Source: JBDIAG01 sp963835085
GTDB lineage: Bacteria; Actinomycetota; Actinomycetes; Actinomycetales; CAWJMD01
Length of the DNA stretch: 64,000 nucleotides
Direction: 5' to 3'
Assembly (NCBI GenBank): GCA_963835085.1
Contig: CAWIED010000004.1
Coordinates: 1 to 64,000, forward strand
The position numbers were made by a program, and so were the translations under genes. The notes below the pieces were generated by a model that made no database searches, was not told where the DNA came from, and saw nothing but the letters and a program-made list of their open reading frames with translations. Shown here piece after piece: positions 45,538 through 55,223 of this stretch; the stretch's first letter is position 1; every line of letters begins with the position of its first letter.

Positions 45538-47810
45538 ACGCCGTGAACGCCACCGCCCCCTATACCGCCATCAGCTTCCCCCCGGGCGGACGGCCTGTCC
45601 TGGCGTCCGATCTGTGGGATGAGTCTGACCTGGTGGATGGGCGCCTGACACCGGCCGCGCTGGCCCGTCATGACGAACTCGTCGCCGGGCGGTTGCACGG
45701 CTACATCGACGTCGACATCACCGCCCTCACTGGCCTGTTCATTGGGATCGACAGCGACAACCCGGCACCGTTCCGGTTTCCCGACGGCAGGTATGCCATC
45801 CCCGACTCCGAGCTCCAGGGACTCCTGCGTTCCACCGTCCGGATGATCACCGGTGGGCGTCTGCCTGCCGGCATGTCCATGCCCTACATCTACTTCCGAC
45901 AACCCGTCACCTCAGGCGGTCAACACACGCCAGCGGGAAGAAATACCAAGCAGATCCAGGAGGACTACATAGACCGGGGTGGCGACGTTGGCGGCAATCG
46001 TCGACACGGGTGGATCCGCCTCGCCGAGGACGGTGACGGGTACGTCATCGACCCGGTCCCTATGCCTACGAAGGCTGCCATCGCGGTCGTCACCGGGGGA
46101 GTACCCACCCTGACGACCACGGTTCCCACCAACCAACCCAACTGGACGCCTCGTCAGATGCTCGGCGACACTGTGCATCACGTCTACCACCTGCACGACG
46201 GACAACGGACGTGGGCGCTCATCCCGTATACAGGAACCCCGCCTACCTCTGGGGACAAGACCGTCCTTCGCACTCAGGCGATGCCACACCTCGCCGCAGC
46301 GATTGTTGCCACCACAACAGCGATCACCGACACCACAGCAGCGATCGCTACCACCACAGCAGCGATCGCTACCATCCCTCCCCCTCATAATCTGGAGACT
46401 CGGAAAAGAAGCCTGGGGCAGTTGAAAACACGTTTGTCGCAGTTGACTAGACGTCTCCTTATCCTGCAGCGGCATCACACCACCGGTGCCAAGGAACTCA
46501 CGCTTGGTGAGGGTGTCATCCATCTCACCGGCGCAGCCGCGGGGCAACGGAAGAACGCCTACATTTTCGCCGTCCCCGGCGCCGGCGCCCCGATCCCGGT
46601 GAAGGAGGGCATGGTCACCGCGTTCCAACGGGCTGAACAGCTCACGGACTACCAATTGGAGGAATTCCCGTCCGGGCGGCTTCCCGACCAGCCCGCGGTG
46701 ACTGGTTCTTTTGACCGGGCTCAGAGACAGCCCATCTTCTACACCGTCGACGCGGACGACGACACGATCGTCGTCGGCTTCGGCAGATCGGGAGGGTTCC
46801 GGGTCAGTGCCCGCGACGACACGATTCGCCGTGCCTTCCCCGATCAGCTCCTCCACCACAGCTACGCCCAACCTCTGCCCAAGGACCCGCGTAGGGCCAA
46901 GAAGTTGCTCAAGGCGTACGAACCCGACGTTGTCCAGGCGTTGTTCGGTGACATCGACGTCCCTGCGCTCACCCGCGGCCTCGATACGGGTCCGCACGCT
47001 GAGCAGGCGTGGGAACTGTGGGACGGCACTGGACAACCGCGGCCTGCCGCTTTCGGCGCCATCACCCGCCGCATCAGTTGTTCCACCGCGGTCGCAGCTG
47101 ACGCCGCCCTCGGGAATGAGGTATCCGTCGTCTTGCTGAGCCCGCACCGCAGCTGCTTCCTGCACTACTTGACCCCGCGAAACGGCGCCGTCGTCACGTG
47201 GGCGGACAGTGCGGCCACCCTGCGCGGCTACAAGTTGTTTTTGCACCGCACCGTCGAGGTGATTCCATCGGCCAATGACAACGAGGCCGTGTCGCGCTCC
47301 ATTCGACCGGTGCAGTCCGGTGCCACCTTCCGCGGACGAATCACCTTCACTAACCTCACCCGCGCCGAACTCGGCGTCGTCCTGTTCGCACTGCGGCTGG
47401 GCAATAACCCAGGTGGCAGTCATGTGGGCACTGAACCCACGCACGCGCACAAGATCGGTCTCGGGAAACCACTCGGGTACGGCAGCATCCACATTGCCTA
47501 TCAGGGGCACCTCGTCGACCCGAGTCAGCGGTACACCTCGGCGGCGCGCCATGCCGCCGACTCTGTCATCGACTCGGCCGCTGAAGACGAGCTGATCGGC
47601 GCAGCCATCCAACGACTCCACTCGGCGGCCCGCGATTGTGGCCACGACCTCGACGAGTTGCCCCAGATACGAGACCTTCTCCTCGCTTCGCGATGGGCGC
47701 AACGGCTCCACAACTCGCAGACAGCCCCGATGCCACTCAACTCCGTTGGCGGATTGCCAAGTTTTGCCAATAAGCAGGTACTTCCCGAGATCCGCGTCCG
47801 AGTCATCTGA
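45534..47810 (+). CDS. TIGR03986-like RAMP protein with repetitive helical insertion
   Basis: 758 residues from GTG 45534 (GGAGG 5 bp upstream). The N-terminal RAMP has LTGLFIGIDSDNPAPFRFPD and YAIPDSELQGLLRSTVRM. The C-terminal unit has the family hallmark HKIGLGKPLGYGSIHIAY after a long strand region. Between them, about residues 250-320, is an Ala/Thr-rich stretch encoded by a perfect 21-bp tandem pair (46331-46372), then a coiled-coil (KRSLGQLKTRLSQLTRRLLI). It is the last gene of the interference operon and probably a further Cas7-like subunit. Confidence 0.7.
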   Translation: MNAVNATAPYTAISFPPGGRPVLASDLWDESDLVDGRLTPAALARHDELVAGRLHGYIDVDITALTGLFIGIDSDNPAPFRFPDGRYAIPDSELQGLLRSTVRMITGGRLPAGMSMPYIYFRQPVTSGGQHTPAGRNTKQIQEDYIDRGGDVGGNRRHGWIRLAEDGDGYVIDPVPMPTKAAIAVVTGGVPTLTTTVPTNQPNWTPRQMLGDTVHHVYHLHDGQRTWALIPYTGTPPTSGDKTVLRTQAMPHLAAAIVATTTAITDTTAAIATTTAAIATIPPPHNLETRKRSLGQLKTRLSQLTRRLLILQRHHTTGAKELTLGEGVIHLTGAAAGQRKNAYIFAVPGAGAPIPVKEGMVTAFQRAEQLTDYQLEEFPSGRLPDQPAVTGSFDRAQRQPIFYTVDADDDTIVVGFGRSGGFRVSARDDTIRRAFPDQLLHHSYAQPLPKDPRRAKKLLKAYEPDVVQALFGDIDVPALTRGLDTGPHAEQAWELWDGTGQPRPAAFGAITRRISCSTAVAADAALGNEVSVVLLSPHRSCFLHYLTPRNGAVVTWADSAATLRGYKLFLHRTVEVIPSANDNEAVSRSIRPVQSGATFRGRITFTNLTRAELGVVLFALRLGNNPGGSHVGTEPTHAHKIGLGKPLGYGSIHIAYQGHLVDPSQRYTSAARHAADSVIDSAAEDELIGAAIQRLHSAARDCGHDLDELPQIRDLLLASRWAQRLHNSQTAPMPLNSVGGLPSFANKQVLPEIRVRVI

Positions 47811-47822
47811 CGGCCTGATCGA

Positions 47823-48578
47823 TCAGTCTGATTCCTCGGGGAAGGGCCCGCCTGGGTGGAAGCCGCGCATCGCCCAGGTGACGACGTGTGCGGTACGGGC
47901 GTCGATAGTGGCCACGAGGAGAGGTAGGTCCCCGGTCACCCAGACCGAGCGGCACCGGTAGCGGGGTGGTCTCTGCGTGACGCAGTTCTGATCGCGGCGG
48001 GATTCGAAACCGTGACGGTGTGCCATGACGAGGACCTCGCAGGCGGCAGCTTCGGCACCCGCGGCGGCACGCGCCTGGTCGAGTTGGTGCTGGCGCTGAC
48101 CCAGGAGTTCGACCAGGCGAGGGTAGGCGTCCCGGGCAGCGGCCAGGGTTGCCTTGTGGCGGGTGATGCTAGCTCGGTACCTGCGCAAGTTGCGTATTGC
48201 TGTGACGTCATCACCGGCCGGTTCACCCAGCGTCTTGATGGTGTCGCCCAATTCACCCGCGGTCGAGGTGCGGTGCGCGATCGTGCTGCATATCCGCAGG
48301 ACCTCGGAGTCAATCGGCGTGACCACATCGTGCAGCCACTGGTCAATCCGTGCCTCGCTGATCTCGCTGCGGTGATGCAGTTGCCGTGTATAGGGGGTGT
48401 GACCGGACTCGGATGTGGGACGACGACCTTCACGACGCCCCGTCCAGTAGGCGATCGTTCGCGCACCCAGCCCCGGGCGAAGACACGTCATCGGTACACC
48501 CAGGGTAGTGGTCCGCGCCGAGGACGCCATCACTGCCGCAGGCGTATGCGGGACGGCGGGGGAACTTGTACGGGCCAT
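47823..48578 (-). CDS. Hypothetical coiled-coil protein
   Basis: 251 residues with an excellent AGGAGGAGAAGG ribosome site before ATG 48578. The centre is helical and likely coiled-coil (RASITRHKATLAAARDAYPR, LVELLGQRQHQLDQARAAAG). The C-terminus is strand-like (VWVTGDLPLLVATIDARTAH). No family is recognised. It is convergent with the RAMP operon, with 12 bp between the stops, and a perfect ctgatcgatcag palindrome spans the gap. It lies between interference and adaptation modules. Confidence 0.6.
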   Translation of the reverse strand: MARTSSPAVPHTPAAVMASSARTTTLGVPMTCLRPGLGARTIAYWTGRREGRRPTSESGHTPYTRQLHHRSEISEARIDQWLHDVVTPIDSEVLRICSTIAHRTSTAGELGDTIKTLGEPAGDDVTAIRNLRRYRASITRHKATLAAARDAYPRLVELLGQRQHQLDQARAAAGAEAAACEVLVMAHRHGFESRRDQNCVTQRPPRYRCRSVWVTGDLPLLVATIDARTAHVVTWAMRGFHPGGPFPEESD

Positions 48579-48850
48579 CTGCCTTCTCCTCCTGTTGTTC
48601 TCGGTTGCTCCCTCTACGTGACGGACCGATATCCATTGCTGTCATTGCAGTCCTGGTCTGGGTCTCTGATGACTGTCAGGCGATGAGCAGCCCACATCAG
48701 GGTCAGCGAGTCCAGTCGATGGTGAGGAGGAACACACAGCACGAGGAGCTTTCCGGTCAGGTCTGACGATTGTCCTGGGTGGACGGCGCGGGTCGTCGGC
48801 GCGCTCTTGAACTGCGGTGGTGCCAGTGGGCCGAGGCCAGGGTCCTCTCA

Positions 48851-49183
48851 TCAGTGGAGCAGACCTATCGCGCCGACCACGGTGCCGGAGGCATCTCGCA
48901 CCGGAGGCCCGGGAGTCACCAAATCGGTGCGATGCCGCAAATGGCGTCGGACCAAGGACGACACGATGTAATGGACGCCCGGGTGCGGCGTGGGCTCGTG
49001 CAAACACGCGCCGTACACCGCTGTGAACACTGGGATGTGATCTATCGTCCCGGCAAGCCGATGGGTGACCTCAAGCCGGGGAACTGCGACCGACGGCCTC
49101 GGCAGGGTAACCACGACCTGTCCGCTCTCGTCGTGGAGGACGAGAGGATGTGGGGTCAGGTTCACGACCTGTCCGGGTCTCAT
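48851..49183 (-). CDS. Conserved-looking hypothetical protein, partner of the 416-aa gene
   Basis: 110 residues starting MRPGQVVNLTPHPLVLHDES, overlapping the upstream stop (ATGA). It has alternating strands (GQVVVTLPRPSVAVPRLEV), GVHYIVSSLVRRHLRHRTDL and a C-terminal RDASGTVVGAIGLLH. The NLTPHP and IVS blocks look like a small cytosolic domain also met in other bacterial genomes, but I cannot name the family. Translational coupling implies joint action with the upstream gene. Confidence 0.6.
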   Translation of the reverse strand: MRPGQVVNLTPHPLVLHDESGQVVVTLPRPSVAVPRLEVTHRLAGTIDHIPVFTAVYGACLHEPTPHPGVHYIVSSLVRRHLRHRTDLVTPGPPVRDASGTVVGAIGLLH

Positions 49184-50430
49184 ACGAGCCCCGATTCGAG
49201 GGCTGTCCGACGAACGCGGATCAGTGCTATGGCCGTGTCCAAGACATCATCGACAGCAATGCTGCCGCCGCACTGCCAGGGAGATCCGACCAGATCCGCG
49301 CGTCGACGGTCGACGAACTGTTCGGTGAACTGGTAAACGTCGATCATGTCCTTGGCGTCGCCTGCTGAATAGGCGAGGGCCTCGAGGTCATCGCACAACC
49401 CAATGATCGCCTTGCGCGCGCGAATACTGAGTCGCAGCAGGGGGTGCGGCAGCAACGTGGGCTTCCCGTCAGGAGTGACGTCAGCCTCAACGGGTGTGAC
49501 CCACGGAAACACGGTGGCGTCGAGCCGCAACATGTGCACAGCCAACGCCCGCACGGGGTCGACGATAGCCAGACGTGCAAGCATCGTCTGCAACCGCTGC
49601 GCCGCGTCCGTGGGGGTGATCCGTGCCTCGATGCCATCGCAGACGTATTGGGCCGCCTCCACACTGACCTCGCCGGGACGGTCATCGAGGCCGACGGAGA
49701 AAACATCGCCCTTCTGGCCGTCAGCATCGGTGATGGCCACGAGATCGCCGTATTCCCACCCGGCAGTCCGCCCGGAAAAGCGTCCACCGCGACCGTAGGA
49801 GACGCGCGGGTCGGCGTGATCAACCGCCTGCATCATCCTGACGAGGAGAGCCTCGTTGACCGAGTCTCCGGCAGTGACTTGCTGACCCACCTGCGAGGCA
49901 ACCCACCGCCTCGGTCTGGCCGTGGCCAGCGTATGACCCGCACGGCTCACGTTCACTGCGTGACTCCCCAGCCAGACCCGTAACCGAGCACGGTCCCCGG
50001 CGCGGGCGGCCTCGACCCGGGCGACGACGTCAGCGTCAGGAGACCCGACGTGGACTGGGCAGGCCCGCCACTCCAGTATGCCGAGGACGGCCGTGAAGTA
50101 GGGACCGTGCCGATCGCAGCTGATCATCCGACTACCCGCCTCGATCCGATACACCTCACGGGTCGGGCAGGAGCGACCGCACCCGACCGCCTGGCGGATC
50201 ATGGCGCGCATCTCAACGTTCTCTGCAGGACAAAGCTCACTTGACATGGCGGCCCTCACCGATAAGGACGCGCCATCGCTGAAGGGGATGTCGTCGTCCA
50301 GGTGGGTTTCCACCACCCGGTGAAACCCGGCGAGCCATGTCGCCCATGTCAATCCGAGGTCCCCGAGCCAGTGGCCGGGCCTCCTTAGAAAGGATGTGCC
50401 ACACGACCGACCGTTGTCAACCACACTCAT
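49180..50430 (-). CDS. Hypothetical 416-aa protein in the CRISPR locus
   Basis: Starts divergently from the HerA-like ATPase, 113 bp away. Cysteines cluster in the N-terminal third (VGCGRSCPTREVYRIE, RMISCDRHGPYF, WRACPVH), possibly a zinc site. The rest is mixed alpha/beta with WEYGDLVAITDADGQKGDVF and a helical C-terminus (DAKDMIDVYQFTEQFVDRRR). The start is uncertain: ATG 50430 lacks a clear ribosome site and an internal ATG near 50247 is possible. No family is recognised. Confidence 0.6.
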   Translation of the reverse strand: MSVVDNGRSCGTSFLRRPGHWLGDLGLTWATWLAGFHRVVETHLDDDIPFSDGASLSVRAAMSSELCPAENVEMRAMIRQAVGCGRSCPTREVYRIEAGSRMISCDRHGPYFTAVLGILEWRACPVHVGSPDADVVARVEAARAGDRARLRVWLGSHAVNVSRAGHTLATARPRRWVASQVGQQVTAGDSVNEALLVRMMQAVDHADPRVSYGRGGRFSGRTAGWEYGDLVAITDADGQKGDVFSVGLDDRPGEVSVEAAQYVCDGIEARITPTDAAQRLQTMLARLAIVDPVRALAVHMLRLDATVFPWVTPVEADVTPDGKPTLLPHPLLRLSIRARKAIIGLCDDLEALAYSAGDAKDMIDVYQFTEQFVDRRRADLVGSPWQCGGSIAVDDVLDTAIALIRVRRTALESGLV

Positions 50431-50543
50431 GAAGAAGCTGTAAGTCGTTGTAGAACAACGGATTTCATTCCTCTTTGGGAAGCACCCAGGGCGGGGTCCG
50501 TGAGGTCAGCGGTCAAGGATGATGTGGTCCGTCACCTGTTCCC

Positions 50544-52853
50544 ATGAGCGAACGTCAGTCTGCACAGCGACCGGAGGGGACCAGTTGGACCGTGGATGCT
50601 CTGCTGCGTGGCGATAGCCCGGCGGACCGCGGAGCGCAGGCCGCCACCCGGCTCCTCACTTTGGTCGGGGAGATGACCGAAGAGCGGGGCTGCACCCTCA
50701 CCTGGACAGGGAATGGTTCTCACGTCAGCGTCCACTGCTCCCTCACCGGGCTGGACCGTCTCGACCTGGACTGGGTAACAGACACCGTGGCCTGCTGGGA
50801 AGCAGCGCCCCCACCGGCCAAACTGCCCGCCGGATACACGGTGTGGGAGGCGCGTCCCGTCATTCAACTGCCGCAATCAACCGAAACCTGTGAAACCGCA
50901 CCGCTGTTGACCACCACCGCGGCACCCACCGGTTACAGTGTCTGGCCCGAAGCGCGGATGACAGACGGGATGAACTTGCTGGCCGCGCTCCAGGGCGACG
51001 ACGCAATCTACCGGGTACACCTGCGAGGCGTGACCCCGCTCGAGCAAGACATGCTCACCCAGGCGACCTCGCGATCATGGATGTTCCGCAACCCTAGTGA
51101 GGGTCGATCGTGGCTCGGACGTGCTGTCCGGGTACGGGCACTTCTGGCTCTGCCCGCACATCGGGCTGGCCTTCGTTCACGTGCCGCCGTCCGAGCCCTC
51201 GGCGTCGGCCTCGACCTCGTCGAAGCCAGCGACACCGACGCGACAGCAGCCTGGTCCGGGACGATCGCCGCCCTCCAGGGACACGCCCAACCACTCGGAG
51301 TCGCCCAGATCCTCACCCGGTTCCCGGTGGCAGGAGCGACCGCTCGTGTGGTCGGACTCCGCACAATCGACCGGCCAGCCGTCCCCGTCCCCGTCACTCA
51401 CACCACGGCACTTACCGCCCCCACCTGCGGGACCATTCGGCTCGGCCTCGGTGTGGACGCCGCCGGGGTGCCCGTCAACGTTGCCATCGGAGCCGACGAC
51501 CTGCTCCGACACTTACACATCACCGGCGCATCCGGCACGGGCAAGACCAGCTTCCTGACTGGAGTTGCCATCTCCGCCCTACGCGCCGGCTACGGATGCA
51601 CCGTCATCTCCCCACACCCCGACCTGGCGCGGCGGATCGCCGCCGAGATCCACCCCTGTGACGTCGGCCGGGCACGCATGGTGTGCTCAGGAGACGCTCT
51701 CCACCCGATCCCACTTAACCCCTTGGCCACTGGTTCGGAAGCTTCTCTGGAGACCATCGTGTCGGTGTTACAAGCCATTCTCGACCCTCGACACGAGGGC
51801 ATGTTCGGCCACCGCGCCCGACGCCTCCTCAAGCAGGGATACACCACCGCGCGATCCCTCTTTGGTGACCGTGCCAACCTGGCGGTGATTCCCCTCATCT
51901 TCGCTGACCGCCAACGGGTCCACACCATCGCCACGGCAATCAAGGACACCGACCCCGCGACCGCCAACGAACTCAGCACCGAGATCTCCCGCCTCAGCGA
52001 CCAGGAATACGGCGAACTGATGGGATGGTTCCAATCCCGCCTGCAAACCGTCGTAGGTACCGCAACCATGCGCCAGATCCTCGGTAACGGCGCGGATACC
52101 GTCAACGTCACGACCGTCATGGACCAGCGTCAAGCCCTACTCATCGACCTGTCCAGTACCACCCTCGGCAGCGACAGCGCGCGTCTTCTCGGCGAGCTCT
52201 GGCTCGCGAAACACTGGGACGCTCTGACCGCCCGCAGTGATCACCACCCCCACCTCATCATCATCGACGAAGCGCACCTGTTCGGCGCCGGTCTGCTGCC
52301 TCGGCTCCTCGCCGAAGCACGCAAATTCGGGGTGGGAATCATCCTCGCGCACCAACACCTCGGCCAGCTGGATGGTTGGCTGCGTGAAGCAGCCATCGCC
52401 AACGCCTCATCCGCTCTCGCCTTCCGATCCGGCCCCACCGAAGCAATTCTCAGCGGACAGCGGCTCGGTGGATGGCCCGGCGAAAGCCTCACCCGCCTAC
52501 CCAACCTCACCGCGGCCGCCACCCTGTCCCTGGCCTCCACCCAGACCGCGCCGTTCTCCCTGGTCGTCGACCACAACACGCAGACAACGCCGAATAACGA
52601 ACAGGCAGAAGAAATCTGGTCCACCAGCAGACGATGTCTGGTCCCCGCACACTCCACCGGCCCACTCACACACGATGACCTCCAACGTGCCCTCGACGCA
52701 CGACGTGCCTCCACGCAACAACGGCACCGGACAAACACTCTCGTCGACGACTGGCTGGCACAGCGGAAGACGCCCCGAACGACAGTCGGCGCAGACAGCC
52801 CGTCACAGCATGACGAGAAACTGACCCAACCATTCACGGGAGATGCACCATGA
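50544..52853 (+). CDS. HerA/VirB4-like P-loop ATPase of the adaptation operon
   Basis: 769 residues. Walker A is GASGTGKTSF (G328 to K334) and Walker B is HLIIIDEAHLF (D575, E576). An arginine-finger-like region (ANASSALAFRSGPTEAILSG) follows, as in HerA/FtsK-type hexameric motors. The N-terminal 300 residues have strands like the DUF87/HerA barrel (LGLGVDAAGVPVNVAIGADD). Such motors pump DNA or feed nucleases. It is coupled to the DUF5663-like gene and then to RT-Cas1, so a role in spacer acquisition is inferred, not shown. No NurA-type nuclease partner is seen. Confidence 0.82.
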   Translation: MSERQSAQRPEGTSWTVDALLRGDSPADRGAQAATRLLTLVGEMTEERGCTLTWTGNGSHVSVHCSLTGLDRLDLDWVTDTVACWEAAPPPAKLPAGYTVWEARPVIQLPQSTETCETAPLLTTTAAPTGYSVWPEARMTDGMNLLAALQGDDAIYRVHLRGVTPLEQDMLTQATSRSWMFRNPSEGRSWLGRAVRVRALLALPAHRAGLRSRAAVRALGVGLDLVEASDTDATAAWSGTIAALQGHAQPLGVAQILTRFPVAGATARVVGLRTIDRPAVPVPVTHTTALTAPTCGTIRLGLGVDAAGVPVNVAIGADDLLRHLHITGASGTGKTSFLTGVAISALRAGYGCTVISPHPDLARRIAAEIHPCDVGRARMVCSGDALHPIPLNPLATGSEASLETIVSVLQAILDPRHEGMFGHRARRLLKQGYTTARSLFGDRANLAVIPLIFADRQRVHTIATAIKDTDPATANELSTEISRLSDQEYGELMGWFQSRLQTVVGTATMRQILGNGADTVNVTTVMDQRQALLIDLSSTTLGSDSARLLGELWLAKHWDALTARSDHHPHLIIIDEAHLFGAGLLPRLLAEARKFGVGIILAHQHLGQLDGWLREAAIANASSALAFRSGPTEAILSGQRLGGWPGESLTRLPNLTAAATLSLASTQTAPFSLVVDHNTQTTPNNEQAEEIWSTSRRCLVPAHSTGPLTHDDLQRALDARRASTQQRHRTNTLVDDWLAQRKTPRTTVGADSPSQHDEKLTQPFTGDAP

Positions 52854-53290
52854 CCACAGGCACCGTTGATCTCTTCAGCGACGAACTCCTCGCACGCATC
52901 GGACTTGACCACCTTGACCGGGCCAAACGAGACGCATTCTTCGCCGAACCACGTACCGAACTCGAGATCCGGGTCGGAGAAAAACTCGCGGCCGGTCTCT
53001 CCGACGAGCAACTCGACACCTTCGAAGCGCTGGTCGAGCGCGTGGAAGACCGCAAGCTCGCATGGCTCTTCTCGCATTGCCCTGATTACGCCGATGATCC
53101 GGTCTTCCACACGCTCTCGGAGGAGGCCGCACCAGGCGCCCCCGAAATCGTCATCCTGGCCGAGTACGCCAGCCTCCGTTGGCTCGAACTGAACAGACCC
53201 CACTACCGAAACGTCATTCGTGACATCAACGCCGCCATGGCTGATCAGCTCGTCTACCGCTTCACTACTGATCCACGCCCGGCCAAGTAG
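52850..53290 (+). CDS. DUF5663-like protein
   Basis: 146 residues overlapping the ATPase stop. The N-terminus IGLDHLDRAKRDAFFAEPRT followed by LEIRVGEKLAAGLSDEQLDT is a good match in pattern to DUF5663 domains (short helical, a GERLAEGLSDEQL-like core). The rest is helical (LRWLELNRPHYRNVIRDINA). Function is unknown. It lies between ATPase and RT-Cas1 with 13 bp to the latter, so it is part of the acquisition operon. Confidence 0.65.
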   Translation: MTTGTVDLFSDELLARIGLDHLDRAKRDAFFAEPRTELEIRVGEKLAAGLSDEQLDTFEALVERVEDRKLAWLFSHCPDYADDPVFHTLSEEAAPGAPEIVILAEYASLRWLELNRPHYRNVIRDINAAMADQLVYRFTTDPRPAK

Positions 53291-53303
53291 AAGAGACACG
53301 CCC

Positions 53304-55223
53304 GTGACAGTGGAGCAGCGTGAAAGAAGTGCGCTGGTCGCTGCCTACCCACCGGTGACAACCGCACCAATTCGGTTGGCACAACTCACCCGAGAACGGC
53401 TCGCCGGCGCCTGGCACCACATCCTCACCGGGCAAGATGACCTCGTGGCCTCCACTGCCGGACTTCGCAGATTCGCTCGCCAAGCGGATCAACGACTCGA
53501 CCGGCTCGCCCAGCAACTCGACGCCGGCACCTATCTTCCGCGCCCCCTGATCCCGGTGAACATCCCCAAGCCGCAGGGAGGCACACGACACTTGGCCATT
53601 CCACCCGTGACCGACCGCATCGTGGAACGCGCCATCCTTGAGATCCTCACTCCCGCCATCGATCCACACCTGCACGATGCCGCCCACGCCTACCGCCCAG
53701 GACGAGGCATCCACACCGCCATCCAGGAACTCGCTCGCCGTCGAGATGACCAACACCCATGGGTCGCCAGGACCGACCTCACCGACTGCTTCGACAACCT
53801 CCCCGCCCACCACCTGCCCGAACTCCTCAGCAGCATCATCGATGCCGACTTGGCAACAGTCATCCACAAGCTCCTCGACCGAGCACCTGGCGGGGGAGTA
53901 CCCCAAGGCGCGCCGCTGAGCCCCCTATGGTGCAACCTGCTGCTCGAACCACTCGACACCACCCTCACCGCGCACGGCCTGTCCGGCATCCGATACGCCG
54001 ATGACATCGCCATCCCGACAGTCAGTCTCGATGACGCGCACACCGCGCTCACCATTGTTCGTGCCGGCGCGGCGCAACTAGGCATGACGTTGGTCGAGCA
54101 CAAGACAACAATCGACTCCTTCGATCACGGGTTCGTCTACCTCGGCCAGGAATGCGGGCCCCGATACCCCCTCGCACCAGACATACTCGTCTCCCCAGCC
54201 GAACGGTCAATCTATGTCGCGGTACAAGGAGCACGGGTACGCATCGCCAAGGGCCGGCTTCTCATCGATCCCCCCAACACGAACACGACGGCGCAGCCTC
54301 TCCTCGACGTCCCCACCCGTCAGGTCGCACGCATCGTCACCCTGGGCGCCGTCGGGGTCACCGCAGGTGCCCGCTCCTGGGCGCTATGTGGCGACGTCGA
54401 CGTGATCCACCTCTCCCGTCACGGCCGCTACCTCGGCCAAACCCTCTCCGTCAGTGGAGGATTGCGCGCTGACCGACTTCGAGCCCAACTCGCCGCAATC
54501 GATTCATCCGACATCAGCCTCCCACTTGCTCGGGCCATCGTGTCTGGGAAGCTGCTCAAGCAGAAAGTTCACCTACAACGGCTAACACGGCGCTCCGCCA
54601 GCGAGGACCTCGCCCGCGCCATTGCTCGGATCACTGATCTCATCGCGCGCAGCCAGTCCGTAACCACCATCGACTCTCTTCGTGGAAACGAAGGAGCAGG
54701 AGCCCACGCCTACTTCCAAGGACTCACCCATGCGGTCCCCGCGGAGCTGGGCTTCACACATCGCGCCCGTAGACCCGCCACTGACCTCGTCAACGCCGCA
54801 CTCTCCTATGGGTACGCGATCCTCCTCGGTGAAACCATCTCAGCCCTGTACACGGCCGGACTCGAACCGTCCTTGGGAATACTTCACGCCGACAACCGCA
54901 AACGCCCCGGACTGGCACTCGACCTCATGGAAGAGTTCCGACCTTGGGTCGTCGACCAAGCTGTCATCGCCGCCATCCGGCGCAAAGAACTCCGCCCCGA
55001 GCACGCTTCACGAAACGACAATCGCGCGGTACTCCTCACTAGCACCGGTAAGAACATACTCCTCACCGCCTACGAGACCCGGATGAATCAACGAACCAAA
55101 GGAGCCTACCCGGGCTTCGCCGGAACACTACGCCGACACCTCACACTCCAAGTCCATCGACTCGCGCACCACCTGTCTGACCCGGCCAACGAACCCTGGA
55201 GCCCCCTCACATGGCGCGCCTGA
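53304..55223 (+). CDS. cas1: Reverse transcriptase-Cas1 fusion
   Basis: Spacer-integrase with a reverse transcriptase, able in known examples to acquire spacers from RNA. GTG 53304 gives 639 residues. RT domain (about 40-290): PKPQGGTRHLAIPPVTDRIV, AYRPGRGIHTAI, GGGVPQGAPLSPLWCNLLLE and the catalytic Y231-A-D-D. Cas1 domain (about 295-639): ILVSPAERSIYVAVQGARVR, with metal-binding E463 (GNEGAGAHAYF), H528 (GILHADNRKR) and D540 (LALDLMEEFRPW) all present. The Cas6 domain found at the N-terminus of some RT-Cas1 proteins is absent; Cas6 is a separate gene. Cas2 follows with an overlap. Confidence 0.95.
   Translation: MTVEQRERSALVAAYPPVTTAPIRLAQLTRERLAGAWHHILTGQDDLVASTAGLRRFARQADQRLDRLAQQLDAGTYLPRPLIPVNIPKPQGGTRHLAIPPVTDRIVERAILEILTPAIDPHLHDAAHAYRPGRGIHTAIQELARRRDDQHPWVARTDLTDCFDNLPAHHLPELLSSIIDADLATVIHKLLDRAPGGGVPQGAPLSPLWCNLLLEPLDTTLTAHGLSGIRYADDIAIPTVSLDDAHTALTIVRAGAAQLGMTLVEHKTTIDSFDHGFVYLGQECGPRYPLAPDILVSPAERSIYVAVQGARVRIAKGRLLIDPPNTNTTAQPLLDVPTRQVARIVTLGAVGVTAGARSWALCGDVDVIHLSRHGRYLGQTLSVSGGLRADRLRAQLAAIDSSDISLPLARAIVSGKLLKQKVHLQRLTRRSASEDLARAIARITDLIARSQSVTTIDSLRGNEGAGAHAYFQGLTHAVPAELGFTHRARRPATDLVNAALSYGYAILLGETISALYTAGLEPSLGILHADNRKRPGLALDLMEEFRPWVVDQAVIAAIRRKELRPEHASRNDNRAVLLTSTGKNILLTAYETRMNQRTKGAYPGFAGTLRRHLTLQVHRLAHHLSDPANEPWSPLTWRA

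Noticed and set aside
45912..47711. 599-codon minus-strand frame opposite the TIGR03986-like gene
   Set aside because: Same reasoning; antisense of a supported RAMP gene.
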